Positions 1 to 6,413 of a stretch of 10,861 nucleotides of DNA are shown here, piece by piece. The notes under the pieces are model-generated. The model was not told the DNA's origin, did not search any database, and was given only the letters and a program-made list of their open reading frames with translations. Numbering within the stretch: position 1 is the stretch's first letter; the number at the start of each line of letters is the position of its first letter. Position numbers and translations under genes: made by a program. The stretch comes from Acidobacteriaceae bacterium (GTDB taxonomy: Bacteria > Acidobacteriota > Terriglobia > Terriglobales > Acidobacteriaceae), in NCBI GenBank assembly GCA_003162255.1, contig PMMJ01000534.1, forward strand, positions 14,944 through 25,804. The letters are read 5' to 3'.

Positions 1-1251
1 GCCGTAACCTGACCCGGTGTCCGGCATCAGCACCCGGACCCGTTCTTCTGGAATCCGAAAAGCCTCGGCCAGTTCACTCCGCACGCCAAAAGGGCGCTGC
101 GTTCCCGTCCAAACCGTCAAGTTGTCACCCGACCATTGCGCCAACGCGGCGCGAGGTTCGAGCGGCGCATGGGCGATATAGGAGACGGTATAAGTCTGTT
201 GCAGGCGATGATCAGCAGAAGCCAGCGCTTTCTCCACCGAACCGGCTGTGTCGCGGGACGCATTCCCTGTCGGGTCCTCATCCTCGACCACATTCTTCTT
301 CAGATATTCAAACAGGTCCTTTCCCGAAGGCTGCGGTTCGGTCTTCCACTCCGCACGAATGGCCTTGACAGCACAGGAGGCAATTTCTACGCTTGGCGCC
401 ACCACTCCGACAAAGTTGCCGTCGTGGACAACGGTGACGGCCGAAATTTGTTCGGCTTCGTGCGCGTCAACGGAAACAAGAGTCGCTCCGAAAGAAACAG
501 GCCGTAGAATCTTGCCGTGGAGCATTTCCGGCAGTTTCTGGTCGGATGGATATCGATGCTTCCCCGTGACAAAATCCCGTCCATCGACCTTAGGCGATGA
601 TTGACCTTGAACTGTCCACTGAGCCGCCGGAATGAGAGGCTCTTCCGCAGATATGGTCTGGGTGAGCTGTTGCCCCTTCACAAGGACTGCGTATTCAACA
701 GACCGTTTGGTCTCTGGATCCGTGACCTTGCCGTCAGCGGCGACCAGGCGCTTGCCATCGGTCTGCCATTGGGCTGCCGCCAAACCAATCAGCAGATTGC
801 GAGCGGCCGCGCCAACTTTCCTCAGTTGTGGACTCATAGTGGGGGTGGTGCGACTGCCGAAGGTCCCCATGTCGAACGGAGTAAGGTGGGTGTCGCCCAT
901 GACCATTTGGATTTTGCTCACCGGGACGTGCAGTTCTTCGGCAACGCACTGGCTGAGAGACGTCCGGATGTTCTGCCCGACTTCCACCTTGCCCGTGTAG
1001 ACGGTCACTGCACCGTTTTCTCCAATGTGCAGCCAAGCCCCGATTTCCTTGGGGAGCGATTCGTCAGGCCGCTTGCCAGCGCCCGATTCCTGAAATGCAT
1101 GCGCGTTTTTCAGCACGCCGACAATCAAAATGCCGGCGCCGAGAAATTTGAAGAATTCGCGCCGGTCGACTTCGAAGCGGTACGCTGGCGGCGCGGCAAG
1201 CTCATAGCGTTCGGGTTCCAGGGGAATTTGGAAATCGGGCTTGCCGCTCAT
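1..1251 (-). CDS. Molybdopterin-binding large subunit of a xanthine dehydrogenase-family (isoquinoline 1-oxidoreductase beta-like) enzyme, partial
   Basis: This is the catalytic Mo subunit of a molybdenum hydroxylase, which hydroxylates an N-heterocycle or aldehyde with water and passes electrons to the 2Fe-2S subunit encoded just upstream. Only the first 417 codons are present; the frame runs off the left edge. Residues 29-38 (VDRREFFKFLG) followed by a hydrophobic stretch to about 48 form a twin-arginine (Tat) signal, so the enzyme should be exported folded. Further on are WLHIGENGAVTVYTGKVEVGQ-type core (about 73-92), GRDFVTGKHRY (224-234, the a/b hammerhead region), APLEPRAALAQW (362-373) and PDTGSGYG (410-417), all typical of the single-chain Mo-binding subunit of IorB-like enzymes. 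Usual family length is roughly 700-750 residues, so over a third lies outside. The ATG overlaps the stop of the small subunit (ATGA), which suggests translational coupling. The substrate cannot be told from sequence. Confidence 0.93.
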   Translation of the reverse strand, partial: MSGKPDFQIPLEPERYELAAPPAYRFEVDRREFFKFLGAGILIVGVLKNAHAFQESGAGKRPDESLPKEIGAWLHIGENGAVTVYTGKVEVGQNIRTSLSQCVAEELHVPVSKIQMVMGDTHLTPFDMGTFGSRTTPTMSPQLRKVGAAARNLLIGLAAAQWQTDGKRLVAADGKVTDPETKRSVEYAVLVKGQQLTQTISAEEPLIPAAQWTVQGQSSPKVDGRDFVTGKHRYPSDQKLPEMLHGKILRPVSFGATLVSVDAHEAEQISAVTVVHDGNFVGVVAPSVEIASCAVKAIRAEWKTEPQPSGKDLFEYLKKNVVEDEDPTGNASRDTAGSVEKALASADHRLQQTYTVSYIAHAPLEPRAALAQWSGDNLTVWTGTQRPFGVRSELAEAFRIPEERVRVLMPDTGSGYG

Positions 1252-1739
1252 TGGGTGGACTCCTTCATGGATTGATTCAGGGCCTTGGCCGCCTTTTGGA
1301 TCGCTGCCACAATACGTGGATGTGTTCCACAGCGGCATATGTTGCCTTCCATGGAATGCGAGATGTCGGCCGCGGATGGGTTGGGGTTCGCGTGCAGGAG
1401 CGAAACGGCCGTCATGATCATCCCGGACGTACAATAGGCGCATTGCATCGCGGCCTCTTCAAGGAAGGCCTCCTGCAACGGATGCAAACGGTCACCCTGG
1501 GCGAGGCCTTCAATCGTCGTGATTTGTTTTTGACCGACGGCGCCCACCGGCGTGATGCACGATCGGCGGGGACTTCCATCGATCAGGACCGTACAGGCGC
1601 CGCACTGGCCTTCTCCGCATCCGTACTTGCTTCCCGTCAGATCAAGTTGATCGCGCAATACGCTGAGCAGACTGAGGTCCGCATCGGCGTCAATGGTGCG
1701 GGCGCTGCCATTCACATTTAGCTTCGTAACCTGAGCCAT
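1248..1739 (-). CDS. 2Fe-2S small subunit of a xanthine dehydrogenase-family molybdenum hydroxylase (isoquinoline 1-oxidoreductase alpha-like)
   Basis: This 163-residue ferredoxin-like subunit relays electrons from the Mo centre to an external acceptor. The N-terminal plant-type 2Fe-2S domain has Cys41, Cys46, Cys49 and Cys61 (CGEGQCGAC plus a later Cys). The C-terminal [2Fe-2S]-binding helical domain has Cys100, Cys103, Cys135 and Cys137 (QCAYC and ICRCG). The family motif usually reads QCGYCTPGM; here it is QCAYCTSGM. Length is normal. The ATG at 1739 is chosen over an in-frame start at 1829 because the fold begins at once (MAQVTKLNVNG) and a GAGGTG Shine-Dalgarno lies about 5 bases upstream; the longer N-terminus resembles no family member. 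There is no signal peptide, as expected for a subunit co-exported with its Tat-bearing partner. The stop overlaps the next start by 4 bases. No FAD subunit gene is seen, which fits the two-subunit type that donates to cytochromes. Confidence 0.94.
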   Translation of the reverse strand: MAQVTKLNVNGSARTIDADADLSLLSVLRDQLDLTGSKYGCGEGQCGACTVLIDGSPRRSCITPVGAVGQKQITTIEGLAQGDRLHPLQEAFLEEAAMQCAYCTSGMIMTAVSLLHANPNPSAADISHSMEGNICRCGTHPRIVAAIQKAAKALNQSMKESTQ

Positions 1740-2023
1740 GCGAACACCTCGACATCGGAGAAGTGTTGAGGCAGAAGAACTCTCTAGGGTAACTGAGCAC
1801 CCATTGGCGCCTCTGAGCCTCGCGTCCATAAATGATATACCTGAAGAAATTCATCGTGACGGAAGGAGGCGTGTAACGATTCGCTCCGGTGAGGACGGTT
1901 ATGGCAATCTCGAAGCTGCCAGCCCCTTCGGTCTAGAAAGTCCAGTCGGGCCGGAGCCGCCGAAGTTCGTCGCCAACTACACAATTCGCGGTTTTCTCGA
2001 CGACATCTACGTATCCCCGGTCG
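1740..2023. other. Intergenic region between molybdenum hydroxylase operon and recombinase remnant
   Basis: These 284 bases hold no credible gene; the open frames have unnatural composition and no start signals. The promoter of the hydroxylase operon should lie here on the minus strand. An AT-rich patch around 1830-1840 (TATATCATTT on the minus strand) could be a -10 region, but no matching -35 box is clear. Just past the recombinase stop, a weak 6-base inverted repeat (GACGAC/GTCGTC, about 1999-2023) is too short to call a terminator. Confidence 0.4.
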
Positions 2024-2658
2024 TCAAAATCGCGCATTGTGGGCTTTCAAGCGGGGAAGCGAGGTTTTCACCACGGCGTCGGCGGAATGTTTCAACGCCC
2101 TCGCCACGCTGGTGCGGGAAATCTTGTACCTCTTGGCCAGCTGAGCGAGGCTCAAGCCGCGGGCACGGTCGCGGAGCAACCCCACCCGGTCGATATCGAT
2201 TGGCTTGCGGCCAAGCGTACGACCTTCGAGGCGTGCCCGCCTTAGACCGGCCCTGACCCTTTCAATTATTAAATTCCGCTCCAATCCCGCAATCGCCGAA
2301 ACAATGACAATGACCGCCCTGCCAATGGTCCGCCGGTGTCGAGGTTCTCTCGGAACGAGACGAACTCGATGCCCAGATGGTTCAGCATATCCAGTACTTC
2401 AAGAAAGTGCCGAATGCTCCGAGCCAAGCGGGCAGCCGCCCACAGCAACACCGCGTCGAACCCCCGGCGGTGGGCGGCGGCGAGCACCTGGTCGAGCGCC
2501 GGACGCTTCGCTTTGGCGCCGCTGATCCGGCCCGTGTACTCATGAACGATTTCAAAACCGCGTTGCTCCGCCAGCCGGCGCAGATCAAGCGCATGGGTCC
2601 CGGGATTCTGATCGAAGGTGGAAACTCGGGTATACAGAACTGCTCGCTTCATCTTCAC
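2024..2658 (-). pseudogene. Serine recombinase (resolvase/invertase family), frameshifted
   Basis: This is a small serine recombinase of the DNA invertase/resolvase type, split between two frames. The first part (from GTG 2658 or ATG 2652) has the catalytic motif YTRVSTFDQ with nucleophile Ser13 and Arg11, then RLARS (Arg77, Arg80), and runs to FRENLDTGGPL before losing register. The other frame then reads GRAVIVIVSAIAGLERNLII, the long E helix, followed by a GRKP hinge and a helix-turn-helix (LAQLAKRYKISRTSVARAL). The break is at about 2322-2323, where the minus strand has GG and the family reading needs GGG. Restoring one base gives an intact 211-residue protein of normal length. The Asp usually found before the catalytic RLAR (DRLAR) is Ala here, a second possible lesion. 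An AAGGA sequence lies 5 bases before the GTG. The break could be a real mutation or a sequencing or assembly error. Confidence 0.88.
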
Positions 2659-2807
2659 CGCTTTCCTTGGCTAGAAACTGTGGGAATCAGCATTCGATGA
2701 CGGACGGACGGAACCACAAGCTGAAGAATGCCGCAGCCTACGGCCAGCGAGGCAACCGCTAGGAATGTCAGAAAGATGGCTCGGGAACTGTATCGATCGA
2801 AGGACAC
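2655..2807 (-). CDS. Possible small membrane peptide (50 aa), unrecognised
   Basis: This short frame was found by reading the strand directly. It opens with GTG at 2807, directly after an in-frame TGA, and ends at TGA 2655. The product begins MSFDRYSSR, has one strongly hydrophobic segment at residues 11-32 (IFLTFLAVASLAVGCGILQLVV) and ends with a basic tail (VRHR...QGKR). That matches a single-pass, N-in or N-out small membrane protein. Its stop overlaps the GTG start of the serine recombinase by 4 bases (GTGA), a layout typical of coupled genes. Against it: no Shine-Dalgarno is visible, and a hairpin-forming repeat sits exactly where one should be. No known family is recognised. It may be real or a chance frame. 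Confidence 0.35.
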   Translation of the reverse strand: MSFDRYSSRAIFLTFLAVASLAVGCGILQLVVPSVRHRMLIPTVSSQGKR

Positions 2808-2813
2808 TCAGAC

Positions 2814-2835
2814 TTGACCGCAGCATCGCGGTCAA
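2814..2835. repeat. Perfect 8-base inverted repeat with 6-base loop
   Basis: TTGACCGC (2814-2821) and GCGGTCAA (2828-2835) are exact reverse complements around a 6-base loop. It lies 46 bases past the stop of the gene at 2882-4120, at the end of the cytochrome run, so it may be an end-of-transcript hairpin. No T-run follows on either strand in the right place, so it is not a classic intrinsic terminator. It could also be an operator. Confidence 0.55.
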
Positions 2836-2881
2836 AATTCGATTAACGCCTGACCTTATCCTTCAAACTGGACCTGGACGC

Positions 2882-4120
2882 TCAGAAGCCTTCAGCTGTT
2901 TGCAGGTCGAGTGACACTCGCTCTCCATTGACCAGCACAGTGCCGCCGTCAATCAGTTGCTGGCCAGTGCAATCATATTTTTGATAGCAGCGGAGGAGGG
3001 AGAAGGGGAAGAAAAATTCGACGGCTTCCGAGCTCCCCTCCATTCCTGTGTTACCGCCTACGCTCACCGTGGTACTGAAACTGATGCCGTCAAAATCCGC
3101 TGCATCTTCGAAGTAGGCAACCACCGGACGAACGAGATGGGCGATGTGCTCATCAAATGCGATGGCGGCAATCTTGTAACGCGATCCCGCAGCCGACGAG
3201 GGAAGGTTGGTGTGGAGCGAAAGCTCAAGGTAGATGCCTTGTCGGAAGACGACGAAGCCGGGCGGCGCGTAGGCGACGAAGTGCGCCTGCGAGTCAAGGT
3301 CTTTCACTACTCGGGTGACGGTCTGCTGCCTGGAGATCTGCAATGTCTCCACTGCCTGAACAGAGGTGTCGTGAGCACGCTGGGTCGGAGGGTCGCTGGA
3401 AGGAAGACGAACGACGTCTCTAACCACCGAAGGGTTTGCAGGCCCATCCGGAGGACGCATGGAATGAGGAATCTCGGTGTTCAGCCAGATAGAGATCGGC
3501 TCCCCGTTGAGGAAGGCCTGTCCGTTCAGCAGAGCTGACTGCTGGATGTTCACATCGGAGGACGCGACCAGACGGACGGCGTCGGCTTGAGGCAGGAAGA
3601 CCATTAGGTTTTCCGGTTGCTCGACGGCGACTTTCATGGCCGATCCGAGCACATGGTGGGAAATCTCGACGGCGTACCCTTGCACGTCGGGGCTGGACTG
3701 GAAACGAGGAACCGCCGCTTTCAAAATCGGCAGCACAACGCTGAGAAAGGAATCGCGCGCGCGGGATTCGCCGTTCAGTTTGTCCTCCGAGTAGGCGGCG
3801 AAGTAGTTGCCGGAGATAGCCAGCACGGTGCGTTCGTTGAACTCTTCGAAGCGAAGCGAGCGCTGAACAACACGTTGCTGTCGGGCCTGGTCGAGGTCGA
3901 GCGCGAGGCTCAGGTAAAAAGGATAGTCGAACTTAGCGGCGAGAATCTCTCTGCCGACCGCGCTCAACTCGGAGTTGTACTGGAGTTGAAGCGAGCGCAG
4001 GTGGGCATCCTTGATCTGGCTGGGAGAGACCACTTGCGCTCGCGAAAAACCTGCAGTCAGAAGAGTCAGACCGAGGCAGAGAATCCAGTTTTTGTGGTTC
4101 AGCATTTTATGGTTCGTCAT
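2882..4120 (-). CDS. Secreted protein of unknown function (412 aa)
   Basis: No function is recognised. The first 29 residues form a signal peptide: basic start, hydrophobic core LCLGLTLLTAG, and a likely cleavage at SRA|Q. The mature part is soluble-looking, with no further membrane helix, no CxxCH heme motif and no metal-binding Cys/His cluster. A central segment (about residues 150-240) is mixed alpha/beta, and a Pro/Ser/Thr-rich stretch around 240-275 may be a linker to a second C-terminal domain that holds the only mature cysteines (LLRCYQKYDC). I have the impression of conserved acidobacterial hypothetical proteins but no named family. ATG 4120 is chosen because it starts 5 bases after the stop of the cupredoxin gene and places the signal peptide at the N-terminus. 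The frame stays open up to 4393, but that part overlaps the cupredoxin gene and looks like a shadow. An alternative ATG is at 4105. The spacing implies co-transcription with the cytochrome genes. Confidence 0.82.
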   Translation of the reverse strand: MTNHKMLNHKNWILCLGLTLLTAGFSRAQVVSPSQIKDAHLRSLQLQYNSELSAVGREILAAKFDYPFYLSLALDLDQARQQRVVQRSLRFEEFNERTVLAISGNYFAAYSEDKLNGESRARDSFLSVVLPILKAAVPRFQSSPDVQGYAVEISHHVLGSAMKVAVEQPENLMVFLPQADAVRLVASSDVNIQQSALLNGQAFLNGEPISIWLNTEIPHSMRPPDGPANPSVVRDVVRLPSSDPPTQRAHDTSVQAVETLQISRQQTVTRVVKDLDSQAHFVAYAPPGFVVFRQGIYLELSLHTNLPSSAAGSRYKIAAIAFDEHIAHLVRPVVAYFEDAADFDGISFSTTVSVGGNTGMEGSSEAVEFFFPFSLLRCYQKYDCTGQQLIDGGTVLVNGERVSLDLQTAEGF

Positions 4121-4125
4121 GGGGT

Positions 4126-4707
4126 CTACCGGCTCAGAGTAAAGTCTGCTTTGGCGTCGCCCGCAACGTCCACGTGTTTGGACTGGTTTTTGATGCCTTC
4201 GTGCCAGGCCGCCAGGCTGTAGCTGCCGTCGGGAACGTTCTCGATTTTGTATTCGCCGGATTCGCTGGTCAGGGCAAAATAGGGCGTGGGCACAACGACG
4301 ATGTAGCCGTTCATCTCGGGATGCACATTGCACAACAGCGGGACCGCGCCGACGGCGTCGAACTTGAATGCGCGTTTTTCGTTTTGCGGCCACGTGCCCA
4401 GATTATGCGCGAGCTTCTTGTTGCCGCCGACGGAGGGCCAGAAAACATTGTGCGCGACGCTGTCGCTATTGAGAAACTCCACTGTGCTGCCCTGCTGTAC
4501 CGGAAGGATGTGGGGCTGGAACATCAAGTGCCTTTGCGCCACGACGGGCTGTTCCGCAGGGACAGGAAAAGTCTTTCCGGCAATCGCTTCCACATAGATC
4601 ACCGACACACCCGGAACTCCCGCGACTTTGCCGCTGATCGTGCTGGCGTGAGCCATGAGGCTCAGGACCGCGCCCAGAAACGCCACTTGCAAAAGATTGC
4701 GCTGCAT
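4126..4707 (-). CDS. Secreted amicyanin-like cupredoxin with C-terminal carboxypeptidase regulatory-like domain
   Basis: This 193-residue exported blue-copper protein probably carries single electrons in the periplasm. A signal peptide covers about residues 1-21 (hydrophobic core VAFLGAVLSLMAH). The cupredoxin domain spans about 22-140 and shows all four type-1 copper ligands: His86 (VAHNVFW), then Cys126, His129 and Met132 in CNVHPEM. The C-x2-H-x2-M loop is the short amicyanin type, not the C-x4-H-x4-M rusticyanin type. Residues 148-190 (SGEYKIENVPDGSYSLAAWHEG) match a carboxypeptidase-regulatory-like beta-sandwich repeat, often used for protein or surface contact. The ATG has an AAGGAG Shine-Dalgarno about 11 bases upstream. 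It lies 72 bases after the porin-cytochrome gene and 5 bases before the next gene, so it probably belongs to the same operon. Relatives are often annotated as methylamine utilisation-like proteins, but no methylamine dehydrogenase gene is present here. Confidence 0.9.
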   Translation of the reverse strand: MQRNLLQVAFLGAVLSLMAHASTISGKVAGVPGVSVIYVEAIAGKTFPVPAEQPVVAQRHLMFQPHILPVQQGSTVEFLNSDSVAHNVFWPSVGGNKKLAHNLGTWPQNEKRAFKFDAVGAVPLLCNVHPEMNGYIVVVPTPYFALTSESGEYKIENVPDGSYSLAAWHEGIKNQSKHVDVAGDAKADFTLSR

Positions 4708-4779
4708 GTTGTTTGTCTCTCCTTCAAAACTGTTAAGACTGATTACGACTTGCCACTCGGCGAGATGCGTACTCCGCCG

Positions 4780-6396
4780 TCAGTACACAAATTCCAGAGC
4801 CACGACCGCCGTGTTGGTGCGGAACGGGTTCGTAAGTCGCATGGGAACCCCATTCGATTGGAGGTTGGCCGCGTTGTACACGACTTGCTGCGGCCGAATC
4901 TCGTATTCAAACGAAGCCTTGATATTGGGATGGATGAGAAACTGCGCGCCGGGAGTAAACCGGTTCCTTACCGAACTGAACGGCGAAAAAAATGGAGTAA
5001 CGGGAGCGCCGGCCGTACTCGCCAGATAACCGTTCAGCAAATCCGAAGAGGAGTTGACACGGTCCCAGCGCATGATAGCCACGATCCAGGGATAGACCAT
5101 GTAATCGGCCTGCACGAAGCCGCCGGAAAAAGTTGCCGGATTGCCGCGCACAAACCCCGTTGGCCCGGTGGCTTCGCCGGTGACCGTCGGCAAAAGGTTA
5201 TTGTCGTGCCCGTACATGTAGAGACCATAGACATCGAACTTGTCATGCAGATTGAAATCGAAGTCGCCGCCTGCGCGATAGAAAGGTTCGCGGGCTGTGA
5301 GCACAGTGGGAGCCGTGCCATTGGGCGTAAATCCCGAGATACTTTGCACCGAGCGTCCGTACAGATAGTAGGATCCGAGCGTGATGTAGTTGTGGGTGTG
5401 GGGTCCCGTCTTGCCTGCGGCCTGGACGTCGTGGCGCGTGGCGGGATCGCGGTCCAGATTGGCCCGGTACACTAACCGTCCGTACAGATCTTTGAAGTTG
5501 GAATCGGAATTGAACCCGACTCCGCCGTTACTGCCGCCAGCGCCGGAAGGAACATTGCCCGGAAAGGCTGGCGGCGTCCCGCTGGTGTTCTGATCGATGA
5601 TGGCAAGCGAATAGTGATACCCGCCGTAGTGATGGCCGCCACTGATCTCTATGCCCTTTCCCACATCCTGCATGCTGACTTGGTTATTCACGAACTGCTG
5701 CGGAAAGTTTGGATTTGCGGCCCCGATGTTGGTCTGGGTGTAAATGTCGTAAGGGCTTATATCGTAAGCGCGAGCCTGGGTAAACGGAAGGTCGAGCTCA
5801 AATTGCCCGATTTTCGCGGTCAAGGAATCGGTGGGAAGTCTTAAGAAGCGGCTCACGTCTCCGAACCTGAGATAGGCGTCTCCCAACCCTCCGTTGGCAT
5901 TGGCGCCGGAAACGCTGATGTCGTCATCCACCCAAAAACCGATATTGTCGCCAAGATTGCCTGCGGTGAAAATGCTGAAGAAGCCGGTCTCAAAGTCCGT
6001 GGTTGGGATGTAGGCGCCCACCGTTCCCGGCGGGAGCAAGGCGTTGAACTTGTTGGCATTTCCGTTCGTCGCCTGGAAGAATTGGTTGTAGCGCAAGCCG
6101 ATGGGCGGGATGCCCGGGATGGTTCCCGGCCAGATAGTATGCGGCCACAACTCTTTTTGCGCCGGCGATCCTAATATGACGGGAGGAATCTTGATGAAGG
6201 TTTCGTCATCTTTGGGAAACTTGAAGCTCGCGTCCTTGAACGCCTTCCCGAAATCGTTCAGTTTGGGAAAGTCCACGTGGCACGTCGCACACGAAGTTCC
6301 GTATTGCCGCGCAAACGCAGGAATCGCATAAGCAGATGGGACAGTACACAAGTAGATAACGAGTGAACAACACGCCGCGATCTTTGACTTAAGCAA
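4780..6396 (-). CDS. Cyc2-like fused cytochrome c-outer membrane porin
   Basis: This 538-residue protein has a cleavable signal peptide (1-24, ending SAYA), then one c-type heme motif at Cys36-Ala-Thr-Cys39-His40 inside IPAFARQYGTSCATCH. FPKLNDFGKAFK follows directly. This order is characteristic of Cyc2-type porin-cytochromes. From about residue 90 to the end the sequence is Gly/Asn/Tyr-rich with alternating hydrophobic strands and long polar loops, as in a beta-barrel. The last residues, TAVVALEFVY, form a typical outer-membrane beta-signal with a terminal aromatic. Length is a little above Cyc2 (about 485). Characterised Cyc2 proteins take electrons from Fe(II) outside the cell and bring them to periplasmic carriers; here the substrate and direction are inferred only by analogy. 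The start is TTG, set by a perfect AAGGAGG 5 bases upstream. It begins 17 bases after the diheme cytochrome gene. A plain barrel with a heme sensor domain remains possible. Confidence 0.85.
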   Translation of the reverse strand: MLKSKIAACCSLVIYLCTVPSAYAIPAFARQYGTSCATCHVDFPKLNDFGKAFKDASFKFPKDDETFIKIPPVILGSPAQKELWPHTIWPGTIPGIPPIGLRYNQFFQATNGNANKFNALLPPGTVGAYIPTTDFETGFFSIFTAGNLGDNIGFWVDDDISVSGANANGGLGDAYLRFGDVSRFLRLPTDSLTAKIGQFELDLPFTQARAYDISPYDIYTQTNIGAANPNFPQQFVNNQVSMQDVGKGIEISGGHHYGGYHYSLAIIDQNTSGTPPAFPGNVPSGAGGSNGGVGFNSDSNFKDLYGRLVYRANLDRDPATRHDVQAAGKTGPHTHNYITLGSYYLYGRSVQSISGFTPNGTAPTVLTAREPFYRAGGDFDFNLHDKFDVYGLYMYGHDNNLLPTVTGEATGPTGFVRGNPATFSGGFVQADYMVYPWIVAIMRWDRVNSSSDLLNGYLASTAGAPVTPFFSPFSSVRNRFTPGAQFLIHPNIKASFEYEIRPQQVVYNAANLQSNGVPMRLTNPFRTNTAVVALEFVY

Positions 6397-6401
6397 AATG
6401 A

Positions 6402-6408
6402 CCTCCTT
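6402..6408 (-). promoter_or_regulatory. Strong Shine-Dalgarno fixing the TTG start of the porin-cytochrome
   Basis: The minus strand reads AAGGAGG here, a full anti-16S match, with 5 bases to TTG at 6396. No ATG or GTG occurs at a suitable spacing, so TTG is the likely start. It sits wholly within the 17-base gap after the upstream stop. Confidence 0.8.
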
Positions 6409-6413
6409 ATCTG

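Noticed and set aside
601..1275. Plus-strand open frame of 224 codons opposite the molybdopterin subunit
   Set aside because: The minus-strand frame is a continuous match to the xanthine dehydrogenase family; the plus frame has no recognisable content.
2322..2328. Programmed frameshift in the serine recombinase
   Set aside because: There is no slippery heptamer or downstream structure, and single-frame recombinases of this family are the rule; a one-base loss is simpler.
4121..4393. N-terminal extension of the unknown secreted protein
   Set aside because: The extension would overlap the cupredoxin coding region, is Arg-rich and would bury the signal peptide internally.
4174..5475. Long plus-strand open frame of 433 codons
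   Set aside because: It lies antisense to the cupredoxin and porin-cytochrome genes, which have clear motifs, signal peptides and Shine-Dalgarno sites; its translation shows no domain and looks like a GC-driven shadow.
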